Positions 5,873-6,012 of a DNA stretch of 6,012 nt are shown piece by piece; the stretch's first letter is position 1; each line of letters opens with the position of its first letter. The position numbers and the translations under genes are program-made. The DNA is from Candidatus Heimdallarchaeota archaeon (GTDB lineage: Archaea > Asgardarchaeota > Heimdallarchaeia > Heimdallarchaeales > Heimdallarchaeaceae), in contig JAUVXQ010000084.1 of NCBI GenBank assembly GCA_030603505.1, positions 1 to 6,012 of the forward strand, in the 5' to 3' direction. The notes beneath the pieces are model-generated. The model did no database searches. It saw only the letters and a program-made list of their open reading frames with translations, and was not told where the DNA came from.

Positions 5873-6012
5873 TTACCGTGCAGATAGAGCTATGCGCTCG
5901 ATTTCTCTTCTCTTCTTAACTGCAACACTTGCTGCATCATTGTTTGCAGCAAGAATCAATTCGTCCGCCACTATCTCTTCAGCACTTTTTATATTGTTAA
6001 AGCTTTTTTGAT
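5873..6012 (-). CDS. rps7: Small-subunit ribosomal protein uS7, C-terminal fragment (cut by window edge)
   Basis: The minus-strand frame entering at 6010 encodes 45 residues before a TAA at 5875-5873. It includes [17 protein letters not shown], then [15 protein letters not shown]. This is the characteristic end of archaeal uS7, where the ADELI.AA block is followed by a basic KK..EIERIA..AR tail. uS7 binds the 3' major domain of 16S rRNA in the small-subunit head near the E-site. The N-terminal three quarters lie beyond the window. The stop is 13 bases before the uL16 ATG, so the two are almost certainly one operon. Confidence 0.9.
   Translation of the reverse strand, partial: QKSFNNIKSAEEIVADELILAANNDAASVAVKKRREIERIALSAR

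Noticed and set aside
5400..6011. Plus-strand ORFs of 83 and 116 codons opposite uL16 and uS7.
   Set aside because: They are reverse-strand shadows of conserved ribosomal protein genes, with Leu- and Phe-rich translations typical of such shadows.

Overview
The window looks like a piece of an AT-rich archaeal chromosome. Four things point to Archaea: a full uL16 protein of the archaeal/eukaryotic L10e type, the C-terminus of an archaeal-type uS7, a tRNA-Met(CAT) gene carrying two introns whose junctions fold into bulge-helix-bulge motifs, and TATAAATA-type promoter elements with GGTGA/GGAG ribosome binding sites. A cyclophilin is present, which suits a mesophilic archaeon (an Asgard lineage is possible) better than a classic hyperthermophile. 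The phylum cannot be fixed from this window.

Layout. Bases 1-230 hold no secure gene. On the plus strand follow a ten-helix EamA/DMT-type transporter (231-1178) and a cyclophilin-type peptidyl-prolyl isomerase (1304-1777). Everything to the right lies on the minus strand. Read in the direction of transcription this is: the uS7 tail (6012-5873), uL16/L10e (5859-5320), the twice-interrupted tRNA gene (5301-5147), an unrecognised three-helix membrane protein (4945-4412), a radical SAM/SPASM enzyme (4128-3073) and a class I methyltransferase with a helical, TPR-like C-terminal half (3076-1781). The last two overlap by 4 bases and form a translationally coupled pair that meets the cyclophilin gene tail to tail, with 3 bases between the stop codons.

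How they work together. uS7, uL16 and the tRNA form a translation cluster, probably co-transcribed because only 18 bases separate the uL16 stop from the tRNA. The radical SAM/methyltransferase pair looks like a two-enzyme modification module. SPASM enzymes often modify peptides or proteins, but no convincing precursor peptide is visible and the substrate is unknown. The transporter, cyclophilin and membrane protein show no clear functional link to these groups.

The most noteworthy item is the tRNA gene. Its 78 intron bases (47 in the anticodon loop, 31 in the T-loop) would probably hide it from simple tRNA searches. Once they are removed, a complete 77-nt cloverleaf with an encoded CCA end appears.
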